Shown in pieces: positions 53,103-64,000 of a stretch of 64,000 nucleotides of DNA; position 1 is the stretch's first letter, and every line of letters begins with the position of its first letter. The notes under the pieces were generated by a model that saw nothing but the letters and a program-made list of their open reading frames with translations, was not told the origin of the DNA and did not search any database. Where the stretch lies: contig CP136063.1 in NCBI GenBank assembly GCA_032622095.1, forward strand, positions 26,294,987 to 26,358,986. Reading direction: 5' to 3'. The translations under genes and the position numbers were made by a program. The stretch comes from Siphonodentalium dalli. Lineage: Eukaryota > Mollusca > Scaphopoda > Gadilida > Siphonodentaliidae.

Positions 53103-55799
53103 CCCCCCCCCCGGTATATATATATATTGACGTTTAGAACCAACCTTCAAAATATACTCCTATATATACATGTTGTGTTTCTCACATAATGACTTCTACA
53201 ACAAACAAGTGATAAAGAAAGGAGGAATGTTTGATGTTTAAATTCAGGGCACATAACTGACCACCTGTGAATGGGAAGGTACAGTGGGAATTCTACAACA
53301 CAGCTGCCTCCGTATACTGCCTGCTTATACTGGGGTCAGTATTCTATTGCCAATGCAATGCTACAGGTGGCATCAATTTCAACAATCCACATACTTTGCA
53401 ATTTGATTGTATCACTGCTGATAAGGCTGCTATCTAGCTGCCATTTAGCATTGGGTAGAGAGGAAGAGAGAGAGAGAGAGAGTTGCATTGATTAAATTTA
53501 ATTAGACCCACATGTCTGGAATCTCTAATCTGTGTTAATGTCATGCTGGGACACCATTCATTGGATGTTTTTGTGGCTATGTGAGAGTTTCTGATCAACA
53601 TTTTATTTCTGAATTCCGATGAAAAACACAAGTTGTTGTATGAAATGTTATATTGTGTACAGGACATTAAAATTATGTGTGAGATATCTTGAAGAATTCA
53701 ACATTGACGTCATCGACCGCGGGTGAATTTATAAAACTGGTTATATAGAATTCTAACACATCTACTAATGTACATGTACAACATTCATCAACCGGCAGTG
53801 TCAGCACCCAAGCACAGCACAGCAGTGCAGCATCTGTTGAATCGCCAACAGTGTCCGACACATCTTCCAGTGAATCTTTTAATGTGAGTTTGCTCCTAAT
53901 ATTTTATTAAAAAATTATTTATATCAAATTTATTACATTCGTGATCACGAAAAATTCAGATTTTCGCAGTCACGTATGGCATAATTTTCGGTTCCCACTC
54001 ATACTAGTGTTAGACCTTTTAATTCCCACCTATCACTCAAATTTAACACTTTGTTATGTAAATAAAAGGCAATTTAAATCACGATGAATCCTGAATTTAA
54101 AGCAATTAAAAGCAAAATTTCAAACAGAAATGTCACATTCACAACAGTAAGCACCTTAATAAGAATAAGCAATTTGTGTGAATGCCATTCTATTAGACTT
54201 GTGCTTAATAATTTTGAACCATAATGAATCAACCAAGCAAGCATTTGTTCAATCACAACTTAGGGTTATATGCCATACATAATCAGCGCGTAGATAGTAT
54301 ATTGTCGCCAAGACGTACATGTACGCTGGTGTACTTAAACAAGAGACTGTGTGTTTCAGAAGTTGTGTAAGTTTTGCTTCTGTTTAAATAACGCAGCGCA
54401 AATCTATTGGTTAATCGCACAAAAATGATATAAACGCTCTTTATTATTTCCATATCAGGATAACAGAAACTAATAACGCTCTTTATGTCATACCCAGATC
54501 TGAATACAAGCCAGGGAAAGTAACTTTTTATGCTTTTGTTTACATAACAAAGGGGAAAAGTTGACAATATTTCTGATTAACATAAGAACAAAGTCTACAT
54601 GTCTACATCTTACTATTCCTTTTGCTTGTGGCGGTTTTGACAGGGGTGAATATTTTAATAGCATACCCACCACAAGCGCCCCCGTATATATCTTTATGTG
54701 CAATATATTCAAACTCTTTTCATCACTAAAATAAATGTTTTGAGTAAAAAGCTTATGGGAATAAATTGATTAATAGATGTGAATCTGCCCTCTTGTTTAT
54801 TGCCAGATTTAAACCGACAGATATATCTAGAATCCAACTCAATGAAATGTTTAAGTTGAAATGTTATTCTTTTCTAGATGTATAATAAAGCTGCAATTTC
54901 CTATGGAAAAAATGGTGGACATCAGACGATATATGCGGGAGAAACCGAATAATAGCAGCAAGTTGATGAAAAGGAGACAAATTGCTGAAAAAGAAAGACT
55001 GGCAAAGACAGATAAAGAGGAAGCGCAATAGTTGAAAGTTACTCAATCCGTTTAAACAGCCCTTAATTGCCATTTCTCTGGTAATGAGGGTAAATGATAG
55101 TTAATTTTAGGTGAGGAATTTTTTTTTGAAATTTATTATTTATCACCATCTCGAATATTTGGCGGCCTGGCAAGAATTCCACCAACTTCTTCTACAACCC
55201 GGGATGGCGTATGTCTACTGGAAAAAAATCCAGAAAACGGAATTTTTGCAAGGCGGCCAAATATTCGGGGTTGTGAAAAATCAGATTTGATGGTTGGGTT
55301 TCTTGACTTGAAACAAATATTGTTTAACCCCGAACCCAGAGAAATAGTAATTCAGAGGTGTTTAATCGGATTGTGTATCTTTAAATATTTTATATTGTTA
55401 TAATGACTATTATTATTTTGAAAAAAAAAAGCTTTATGATCCAATTCCGTGTCAGATTGTCTTATTTCAGAGGTTCGATCATACCTCGCCATCATACTTG
55501 AGCAAAAGCAGTGGATAAGTTTAATTCATATTTGCCTTACTTTAATTCAACTTGAATTAAAGCACTGATAACAGTTTCAATGTTTATAATACTATTTGCT
55601 CCACAAAATACCATGTTAATTCTAAGACTAGTCTTCAATCAACCATACTTATATCAGTTTGGAAAAAATAATCATGATTTCTAGCTGATCCTTTTTCATT
55701 TTGAGTGACTGTCAGCTTACACTTTGGATGCTTGGACTGCCACAAATTGGAACCAAAGAATACACTTGTATACGTGGGGTACATGGAACTATATTATTA
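53103..55799 (+). other. Interior of the 4.6-kb element; exon-like pieces
   Basis: A C-run and TA tract at 53,102-53,130. A Ser/Thr-rich open stretch at about 53,771-53,883 (VQHSSTGSVSTQAQHSSAAS) is followed by GTGAGT. At 54,878 a TTTTCTAG acceptor precedes a 51-codon basic, coiled-coil-like stretch (MRRYMREK-like; KLMKRRQIAEKERLAKTDKE) ending TAG at 55,031. The phase between the two does not join cleanly, so a gene is not established. A partial AGGTACTCAATCCG repeat lies at 55,285-55,384. Confidence 0.3.
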
Positions 55800-56360
55800 C
55801 TGAAGTATGTATACTATAGTAGAAGAATGGTCAATTGTACTAGAGTACTACCACAGTACATATACTGTGGTGGCACCCTAGTACATGTACCACAGTACTA
55901 CTATGGTATACATACTAGGATAGTACCTGTACCATGGTCTAATATGGTAGTACATGTACCACGGTACAACTCCGGTAGTACCATAGTACCCATACTGTGG
56001 TACTACCATAGTACCTGTATCACGGTACTACTATGGTAGTACTATAGTACCTGTACCACGGTACTACCATGGTAGTACCCTGGTATTACTATGGTAGTAC
56101 TATAGTACTTGTACCCTGGTACTACCATGGTATTACCTAGGTACCTGTACCACAGTAGTACTATAGTACCTGTACCATGGTACTACCATGGTACTTGTAC
56201 CACAGTACTCTAGTACCATAGTATATGTACTATGGTATGGCAGTACTCTAGTACATGTACCATAGTACTACTATAGTACTTTTACTATGGTACAAGTACT
56301 ATGGTACTATGCCCAAAATACTATGGTACTTTTTACTATGGTATTACCATCATACTTTTT
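55800..56360. repeat. Right array of TACTATGGTA-type palindromic words
   Basis: About 560 bp with words such as GTACCTGTACCACGGTACTA and CTACCATGGTAGTAC. Enriched for GTAC and CCATGG-centred palindromes. Confidence 0.9.
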
Positions 56361-57003
56361 TATAAGGGTGGCCCAACAACAAGTACCCTGCGGCCGAAAG
56401 GCAACTACACTTGAGTGCCTAATAAAAGTACAGGGTGGAATAATAGTACAGGTTGGAAATGTCGCGTAACTGAATAATAGTACAGGGCGGAATAAACGTA
56501 CAGACTGGAAATATTAGTACCATACATCCCAACAAAACGCACCATCTGACTGGTTTACTGCTGCCATGTGACAGAAATAGTTTTAATGGATAGCCAGGTC
56601 TGAATCTACAGTGTGCTGATCACTTTCAACAAAATAACACAATTTAAGATTGGTGAATTATTTCTTTTGGTTACGGTAATTTAATAAACGTACAGGACCA
56701 AATAATGATCGTACAGGTGGGAATTTTACCGCGATTTTAATAATCGTACATGTATGTTTATTAGGCACTCAAGAGTACACTGTGCACCATGGTTAGATTT
56801 CCGGTTTGTATCGTCTTTTTTCGGTTTAATGAACGTACAGTGTACACCGCGGCAACTACACCATGGCTGAACGGCAAGTACATGTACACCGCGGCCCAAC
56901 TGTAGTTAGCCGATGGAGCTGATGTGTAGTTGCATTTCAGCCGCGGTGGCAACGCTAACTGCACAGCGGTTAGGTGGACACTTGTTTTGTCAAGCAGGGT
57001 ATG

Positions 57004-57649
57004 TATGCCATATACTAGAATATGTACATGCATAAAGTTATAAGCTCATCATTTTGATATCAGAATCATATATAAATCTTGACTTTGTGCTCTTTTAAAT
57101 TTTCATAGCCTCAAAATTAATGATTGTGCAGACCCAAATAAGCACTGTGTGTGGGGGAAATTTCCCACAAAAATAATAAAGGTGCATGCATGTTTATTTG
57201 GAGCCCAAGAGTATGGGTTACATGTATGTCGTCAAAACACTATATAACACCAGGTGCCTCGGTTGGGGGTCATTTAATGTTCAGGACGTCGGGGTTAAGT
57301 GAAGGGTAGGCCTATGTATATGTTTTTAAAAATGTGCTAATGGGTACACAGGGTTTGCTATCGGTTGCGACACAGTTACTTCAACTGTGTTCCAGAATGT
57401 ATGGGGGCAATTGGCAATTTGTTTTCAGTTCATTTTCATTGTAAATGTGAACTGTTATTCTATAGCATAAATTGCAGCCCTCTTAATTTACGTTGTTTGG
57501 CTTTGGCAATGTGCTACTGCAACCCTTTGTCTTGGCCCAGTTTGCTTCAGCATGCCTGATTACCGTAGCAAATTATGAGAACCGGTACTGAAATTGTGAC
57601 AGAAAGTCATTTGGAATGAGAATTCAAAACTTGTGGGTAAAATATGCCC
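57004..57649. other. No gene recognised
   Basis: Unassigned DNA. Confidence 0.5.
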
Positions 57650-58325
57650 CGGCTCCTAGCACAAGATTTAGCCAAAATTTTTGTTTTCAATTTTCTGGTA
57701 AAAATACCTGTACATGGCTGCTAACAGCAACAGGCAACATCTCTCATCCGATCGTCACCAAACATAATATGGATTCACCATAGTGACATCTAAATGAGAG
57801 ATTACCCCATCGAAATTCTGGTAAAAAAAACATGGCTGCCAACGGCCATCTTGTTTTTACTCTTTGTTTGACTAAATCCTTTAGCACACCCTACATGTAA
57901 CATCTCTCATCTGATCGTCACCAAACTTCATACCGGTATGGATCTTCAGGGTCACATCTTGATGGCAGCTATCCCATTTTTTCCGAATTTTGTTTAAAAA
58001 ACATGGCTACCAGCAGCCATACTGGATTTCAAATTTGAATCAATCGGCACACCATGAAGCTCACAATTATTAGTGAAATGTTTTGAAAATTTAAGGGTAC
58101 ATTACTACATGTATGTTTCATTGGGATCACCTCTAGATGGGAACGATTGAATTTGAAATTTTTTCGATGAAATACATGGCCACTAGCAGGTATCTTGTGT
58201 TTTACTCTTTGCATCACTAAATTCTTTGGCACACCCTACAGGCCACAACCCTTCATCGAACTTAATATGGATCCTTGAGGTGACCTCTAGATAGGAATTA
58301 CCATTTTAGATTTCATTGTTGGCAT
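57650..58325. repeat. Diverged family D units
   Basis: Four diverged 160-bp-type units with CATGGCTGCTAACAGCAAC, CATCTCTCATCCGATCGTCA and ACTCTTTGTTTGACTAAATC. Closest to 29,985-30,232. Confidence 0.7.
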
Positions 58326-58670
58326 ACAAACATCCCCGTGGTTGTGGGGTTCCACTATAATCAAAGTAATTGACCATTGTATTGCTGGTAGTATACAGTA
58401 TCCACAGTGGTATCAAGATGGTCACTGCAGTGGAGTTACGGTACCGTTTGGTCAGGGACGTGGCCAGAGGGTCTCCATTGTTGGGGGGGCGGTGGGTGTC
58501 CACTTCGGGAAATTTCAACATTGCACCCCCTCCCCCTTGAATCTGACCAAAAACACAATTTTGCATAATTCCATTCGCACCTTGCACCCCCCCCCCCCCC
58601 CCCCTTGCCCCTCAATGGCAATGCTCAGGCCTAATAACCTAGATATATTCATAAACCATGGTTCTGTTTA
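58326..58670. repeat. Dispersed repeat shared with 35.2-35.5 kb
   Basis: Starts with a CCGCGGTAT-MITE-like edge (ACTATAATCAAAGTAATTGACC) and continues into GGGAAATTTCAACATTGCAC and TTTTGCATAATTCCATTCGC, with a C-run at 58,587-58,604. Confidence 0.7.
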
Positions 58671-58863
58671 CCGGTACCCGGTATACATCAGAAGATTGTT
58701 TGCAAGATTGTCGGGATAACTTGGTTACTAGTACTGGGTACAACTTGGGCATGTGAAAGCGAGTCATCACAGCAGAAAACCTGGAACATAACACGATTCG
58801 TTCTGTGTCCAGTAAATATTTAGTAACACATGTTTCCTATAAGAGATCTGAATACCAACTAAC

Positions 58864-59351
58864 TTAAAGGTACTCAATCCGAACAGAGGGTCCCCATCTC
58901 AACAGATTCCAACAACAACAATCCGATCAGATGGTCCTATATTACTATTTCTTTGGCTTTGGGGGTACAAAATATTTGATTCGAGTCGAGGAACCCATCA
59001 AACAAAGCTCAGAGTTATTAAATATTGATTTTTGAAATTTGTTATTTACTCGAGATGAGTACTAATAATTGCCTTAAACTGCCGTAATCTGCTCTGGATG
59101 TGTACTCCAAAATCTATTCAAACAGACAAGGTTGGATAACTCTAAAATCTAGTGGTAATAACAACGCAATTTTGACTGAGTTCTGGGCCAGATAATATTC
59201 CCGATAATGAAAAATAATAGATTTCTAAAATCGATATCTAACAAATCTGAGCTTTGATGGGTGACTTCCTCGACTCGAATCAAATATTTTTGACCCCCGA
59301 AGCCATTGAAATAGTAATTGAGAGGAGTTTTGTCGGATTGAGTACCTTTAA
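58864..59351. mobile_element. AGGTACTCAATCCG element, complete copy 2
   Basis: 488 bp bounded by TTAAAGGTACTCAATCCG and its inverse. It shares the GATTCGAGTCGAGGA arms with the copy at 41,323. The minus-strand frame here and the plus-strand frame at 41,194 translate to nearly the same peptide only because they are copies of the repeat. Confidence 0.87.
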
Positions 59352-59480
59352 TGTTACCAGTCAATGTGATTATGTCCCAAACCATGTGAACTCAGGATTA
59401 GATGCATGGCCAAGTTTGTGCCACACTCAGGAAGATTATAATCCCCACTCTATGCTAAACCAGGTCATACATGTGTATTA

Positions 59481-60019
59481 TACCAGCGCCGAAGCCGACC
59501 CACCCAAACTCAGTTGCGGTAGTTTATGACAAAAAATTTGCTTTAGTATATCTGGGATAAATCGCAACCATCTTTCATACGGTACTTTGCGATAATTACT
59601 TTGCGATATTATCTTTGACTGATAAATCACAAACAAATTTGCGACACTTACCTTTGCCATTGCAAAGGTATGTTAATTTGTTTGCAAAGTAATTAACAGT
59701 TTTTATCGCAAAGATGATTGCTATTCTGTTATATAAAATTGCGAAGTATTTTACGATCTATCGTAAAGATGTTTGCAATTTATCGCAAAGTTTTGCGATT
59801 TATCAACATGTATTTTTAAATAGATATTTGGAAAGTGACAGGAGGGTTTTCAAAACTTGAACCCAAATTTGTTTGTGATTTATCATCAGTCAAAGATATC
59901 GCAAAGTAATTATCGCAAAGTATGAAAGATGGTTGCGAATTATCCCAGATATACTAAAGCAAATTTTTTGTCACAAACTGCCGCAACTGAGTTTGGGTGG
60001 GTCGGCTTCGGTGCTGGTA
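59481..60019. mobile_element. Foldback element with about 165-bp inverted termini
   Basis: Termini starting CCAGCGCCGAAGCCGACCCA are inverted copies over about 165 bp and are flanked by TA. The interior is rich in TTTGCGATAAATCGCAAA-like words. No coding capacity. Confidence 0.88.
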
Positions 60020-60485
60020 TTCCAGTCCCTATGTTGTTAGTTTGATTTAAAATGTGGGAAAGTCGAAAAATTATTAAAACAAAAAAACAGCGGTGTTTGA
60101 ACAGGATGTCAATACATTAGCTGACAGTGACACTCGAAAATCTTGGCGCAAATGCTGAGCTGCTTTTTTGTCCATAGTAGTTAGTACCGTGTATAATATT
60201 GTTACTTCATTTTCAGGATTTCCAAATTAAACCAATGGAACTTTCACTTTGGGAGCGCTTTGTTGGGTTTGAGTTTCTGGGTCAATAACAATGGCTGCAT
60301 AATTAAGGAGACACACGTCTATGTATTTCATGTTTAAATAGTAGTTGTATCAATGTATACTATATGTACATTGTTGTTTATTATTGGGGGGGGGGGTGGT
60401 GTCTGGGTTGGTCAACAAATTGTTGTTGATGTGCATGTTTCGTCTATTGCTCATGATGTGTCTTCTTCAATCCCAGTTCAAATGT
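60020..60485. other. No gene recognised
   Basis: Includes a G-run near 60,388-60,396. Confidence 0.5.
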
Positions 60486-61300
60486 TCCGGAATTTGCACC
60501 AGGTCCCGTTACTTCATCTCCGAAAGGGGAACTTTCTAGTCAGCCACCAGTCACTGACCAGTGTAGTGACAACGACATAATATCCGAAGACAATGTTCCT
60601 TTAGTAGACAGTGGTATGTTGGTACATACTGGTAAGTTCTTGAGCGTGGCTCAAATCATAGATTTCCTATCTTCCACGGAAGAACTTTTATCCAATATTC
60701 CGATTGGAAAGAAGGAGAATGTTGCTTTTAAGGTAGATAATTCTGACAATGTAGATAGGACTATTCGTGGATTGAAAAGTTCGTGGTAGGATGACTGTGG
60801 TGCCTGGGAGTCGAAATCTTCGAGTCAGACCTCTTTCTTCATTCGTGAAAGCATGACAGAAGTTGTTAGAAATGGCGGCAAGTTTTGTTTGAAGCGACGA
60901 AAGGATAAAAAGACTGTACAATGTTCTCGAACCGCAACCAAACACAGACGATTTAGTGATTCTTCATCGGCGATATTCAAAACTAGTTAACAATCGTGCA
61001 TATCAATGACGGATTTCATGGTTGACTGTGGACGTCAGTAACGTTGTTTGTATAGAGTATATCGGCACCTACCCGGGACATGCTCCACATCGCAATAGCG
61101 GCACCAACACCAACGCCTACATCAGAACTCCTGACCAAACCGCTGACGCTATATCAAGTAGAAGTTGAAAACCCAACAACCACTGAAGACCTACAGAGAG
61201 CTTATTAATTCTGCAGAAGACATATTCGCCGCTCAAAAAAACCTGAAGCAAGTTCAGCAACTACCGGGATTGGCGATGGACTTATCGAATTGGTCAGTTT
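60486..61300 (+). pseudogene. Transposon-protein relic (MULE-associated type), decayed
   Basis: Plus-strand pieces in changing frames read NVPEFAPGPVTSSPKGELSS, VAQIIDFLSSTEELL, IRGLKSSW-stop-DDCGAWESK and FCLKRRKDKK. After frame changes come VVCIEYIGTYPGHAPHRNSG then TNTNAYIRTP, and TYRELINSAEDIFAAQKNLK QVQQL. The EYIGxxPGHAPHGN...YxRTP...NLKQVQ succession is one I associate with N-terminal regions of uncharacterised transposase-like proteins in molluscs. At least three stops or frameshifts are present. Confidence 0.45.
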
Positions 61301-61606
61301 ACATATGTATATTTATAAAACTGTGCTCTATTTTTCTTTTGTTACTATTCTACTATTCTCATGTTACTTGTTCGCATTTACCAATAAAAACATCTAAAAA
61401 AATCAAACCTTAATTTTATCATTCAATGATTCAGTCCCACGTGCAATTCAGTCCAATTCCCTTCAATAATGTATCAGTATTACGATCAAATTAAAGCCCT
61501 TTGATTAAAGCCCTTTGTAATCAGCACCTCCACTGATTAAACACATCGTTGTGTAAACACGCATGGCTAATTCGCCGTAAATCCACCCTAGGTGTGAGGG
61601 ACTTGC

Positions 61607-61676
61607 TGCATTTACCAGGGACTTGCTGCATTTACCGGGGACTTGCTGCATATCCAGGGACTTGCTGCGTATAGTA
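61607..61676. repeat. 20-bp minisatellite, four copies
   Basis: Four units of GGGACTTGCTGCATTTACCA with a few substitutions. Confidence 0.9.
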
Positions 61677-62219
61677 GAACCGGGAAACTCTTCCCAGGTA
61701 TGTTTAGCATTTTTTCGGGTTATTTGCCTCAAAAATTGGGAGTTTATCTAATTTCACAGCCGCAATTTCTTAAAATTAGCTAAAACTAAAGAAAAATGAA
61801 GGAATCTCTTGTTGCTTTATCAATGTCTTCTCTAGATTTGCACAAACAAAAATCAATTCCTTATGCATCTATGATTGAGAAGACATTACATGGGCAGACA
61901 ATTTGCCTGTGGTCGAGAACCGACGTGATGAAATAGGATATTTGACTGAGGTCATACAACTCAATAAATATAAATCCATATTTCCTTCATTTCGCAATTC
62001 CCATAACATACAATATCTCAGAAACATGTGTAACAATTATGCCTTGTGCCAATTGTATTGTAAATCAGTGAAGGCTCTTTAAACATGGGTTGTCGCATTA
62101 AATCGGAAAGGTAATTGTCTCTTTAAATATTCGAGCAAGAATTGACTGGAAATCTTTAATTTGTCGCATCAAAGTGGTCAGACGAGATCAATCGTTAATT
62201 CACGGGTGAATGCACGCTC
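61677..62219. other. No gene recognised
   Basis: Unassigned AT-rich DNA. Confidence 0.5.
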
Positions 62220-62239
62220 AGTTGAACGATAGCTTCACT

Positions 62240-62360
62240 GGGGGGTAAGCTGCTCCATGGGAAGCGGTTCGCTTGTGATAAAAGCTCCAGTGCGCAGTTT
62301 ACAATGCGACGGTGCGTCTGTGATTATTTTGTGAAAAAGGGAACTGAAGTATTCAAAATG
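62240..62360 (+). other. Candidate 5' exon ending at a start codon
   Basis: A GC-richer stretch ends TATTCAAAATG followed directly by GTACGTATT, a good splice donor. A first exon that ends exactly after ATG is a common design in small housekeeping genes. No downstream coding exon can be assigned within the window. A CTCCAGTGCGCA word occurs here and again near 62,739. Confidence 0.3.
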
Positions 62361-63600
62361 GTACGTATTATCTTTATAAACAGCATTATTCTATGGAACG
62401 TCGGTCACAAATGACCAACATGCTTCAACTGTGATTTACATATCGCATTTATTCGAACACATTTCCATACCACGCAAAAGCAGCTGATTTATCACTTCAA
62501 AACCTGATTGTGTAACGAGAAAATTCTTAATAACATGATATTTTGTGTATGAAAATGAAATAATCTGAATAATGTCCCGTATCAATTGCTATAACAAACA
62601 TCTCCGCCGTGCGACTGTTGTTGGCTTTGGTGTCTCAAACAATTAAATACTGAGAAAAATGCATTTTTACACCACCACGTGGACGCTCCAGTTCGTATTT
62701 CCATAAGCGCCAGCGCGTAGACCGCCTGGATTGGTGGGCTCCAGTGCGCATTTTAAAAGAGATTTAGGGATTTGCAGAGGTGAAAACGATCGAAACAAGT
62801 TCGTATTTATTATTTCAATCACATTGGCATTATTGGAGCCTAAAACATGACACTTATCGTGTGGTGTTTCCGTGAATTATCAGTACTTATATACCAATAG
62901 TTTATAATATTATATACTCCAATCGATATGTATTTGAATGTACATGCAGTCCTGTGTGATTCACATGTATTTGTACGGATATAATTAAAACTGTTCGTTT
63001 GTTGTCAGCCTAATTGATTTCGAATACATAGTGGGTTGATCATGTATGCATATTACGATGTGAGAGATTGACCATTACATGCATGTATTCGAATAATTAA
63101 TCTTGCAAAATAATAGTCGATATGTGGCTTGTGTAAGCCATAACACAATATGGATGTGCCATTATATATAAATGGCACGAAAACGGCATGCATGACCTAT
63201 TAAAGGCAGACAACCTGATCAAGTGGCCCTCGTATAATCAGATTTCAACAACAACAAAAACATTTCTCAAAAGACGCTTTAGTTATTATAATCAACTAAT
63301 TGCAAAAAATAATGCCAAATACATGCAATTATGGATGCATTTTATAACTTTTCAGAAACAACAAGGTGTTATCACTGCCGAGAAAAACAAGAAAATGGCC
63401 GCGGTGCAATTCGGCACACCATGCAAGCGCACCCATGGCATCTGAAGAACTTGGCGGTGCTGGTGTTAGAAAATGGCAGGGAAACCACGGGGATCATTGA
63501 ATCCTCCATTGATATAAGCGACCCTTCCATACCCGCATACATCTGAAATGACAATAACGAAATAATAATTAATTAACGCAAGATAATCAGGTATAATTAT
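62361..63600. other. No supported gene
   Basis: An 85-codon plus-strand ORF at 63,188-63,445 (MHDLLKADNLIKWPSYNQIS) is Lys/Gln-rich and shows no recognisable domain. The rest is AT-rich and, if the 62.3-kb exon is real, would be intron. Confidence 0.35.
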
Positions 63601-64000
63601 GGGTGGAGTGTCTTCATTGCGGGTGGGGCAACTCAATTTGCAATGCAGGGGTCCAGGAATTTTTTGTTTTAATTTATCATATTATTTTCTCAAAATACTA
63701 TAATAAATTAAAATCATATATATTCCCGGACCCCTGTGATTTGCACTCCACCCGGAGTTGAAAGACATTCATATTTACAACATATATTTCAGATACTTTC
63801 AAATATATGGGGGTATATCGTTGGAGTTCCAACCAGTTACAGACCTGTTTCAGGTAACAGTCAGAATATTCAAGCTCAAGAATGTGCAAAAGGAAAGTCT
63901 TTAAGTTGAGAAAAAATGTGCTCCAAAGTGGGGGATACAGTTGGAAATTTGAAGTTTGACACCCACCCAAACCAAGACCCTATAGTCACGTCCCTGACAC
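63601..64000. repeat. Imperfect inverted repeat near right edge
   Basis: GGGTGGAGTGTCTTC...GCAATGCAGGGGTCCAGGAA is partly mirrored by TTCCCGGACCCCTGTGATTT GCACTCCACCC about 80 bases on. Remnant of a foldback element. Confidence 0.55.

Larger units (their letters stand above)
52375..57003. mobile_element. 4.6-kb inverted-repeat element with palindromic-word arrays
   Basis: The ends CATACCCCGCTGGACAAAAC AAGTGTCCA at the left and an inverted CATACCCTGCTTGACAAAAC AAGTGTCCA at the right match over 29 bp with two mismatches. Subterminal TTGCCGTTCGTCCGCGG-like and AACGGCAAGTACA words are shared. Both arms then carry a long array of TACTATGGTA-like words (52,503-53,102 and 55,800-56,360). The interior has two exon-like pieces, but no transposase is recognised. 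A solo end exists at 48,585. Confidence 0.78.

Noticed and set aside
52503-56360. Tandem words considered as a CRISPR array or satellite centromere
   Set aside because: There are no constant repeats with unique spacers. The words are degenerate and palindromic, the host is eukaryotic, and the arrays sit symmetrically within inverted-repeat ends.
58342-58719. 125-codon plus-strand ORF at 58.3 kb
   Set aside because: It spans a C-run and a dispersed repeat shared with 35.2 kb. The overlapping minus-strand frame is equally open.

Overview
The window is eukaryotic, repeat-dense, AT-rich intergenic DNA. It most probably comes from a mollusc or another lophotrochozoan. I infer this from split reading frames with GT-AG introns, a tRNA-derived SINE whose 3' tail I associate with molluscan SINEs, minisatellite-bearing elements of the kind common in molluscan genomes, and Maverick/Polinton, MULE and hAT relics. 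No complete host protein-coding gene can be shown. A few isolated exon-like segments (32.2, 40.5 and 62.3 kb) are the only host-gene candidates.

Region 1-8.35 kb: a decayed endogenous copy of part of a negative-strand RNA virus genome, all on the minus strand. A fusion-glycoprotein-like reading frame (8340 down to about 6644, with a possible tail to 5746) is followed by a large L polymerase pseudogene (5099 down to the left window edge). The L copy keeps recognisable N-terminal, RdRp (motifs A, B, C) and capping-region blocks. It is broken by frameshifts, stops, a SINE with target-site duplication, a local inverted rearrangement and TTAA-flanked palindromic MITEs. Five copies of this piggyBac-like MITE lie in the first 7.7 kb.

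Region 8.35-15 kb: a 1.65-kb TTAA-bounded element containing a nested CCGCGG-rich MITE, a third palindrome-bearing element, a decayed retroelement integrase tail, a Myb/SANT-like transposon-protein relic, a minisatellite-bearing element and SINE-like pieces.

Region 15-19.2 kb (minus strand): a protein-primed family B DNA polymerase of Maverick/Polinton/adintovirus type, truncated just after polymerase motif A. Downstream lie two to three tandem copies of an unrecognised small Cys-rich protein, the last one running into a hAT transposase C-terminus.

Region 19.2-44 kb: mostly minisatellite-bearing repeats and MITEs. It includes a 1.14-kb near-identical direct duplication (21.4 and 23.1 kb) that flanks a copy of a segment also present at 30.3 kb, which looks like a template-switch event.

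Region 44.6-47.4 kb: an almost intact Mutator-like (MULE) transposon with a 9-bp target-site duplication, long terminal inverted repeats, arrays of GGTCGTTTCGTACC at both ends and a three-exon DDE transposase with one frameshift. A 5S rRNA-derived tandem repeat follows.

Region 48-64 kb: minisatellite repeats, a CCGCGG-type element (50.7-51.7 kb), a 4.6-kb inverted-repeat element with two large arrays of palindromic TACTATGGTA-like words (52.4-57.0 kb), further foldback elements, a second transposon-protein relic (60.5-61.3 kb) and a candidate 5' exon at 62.3 kb.
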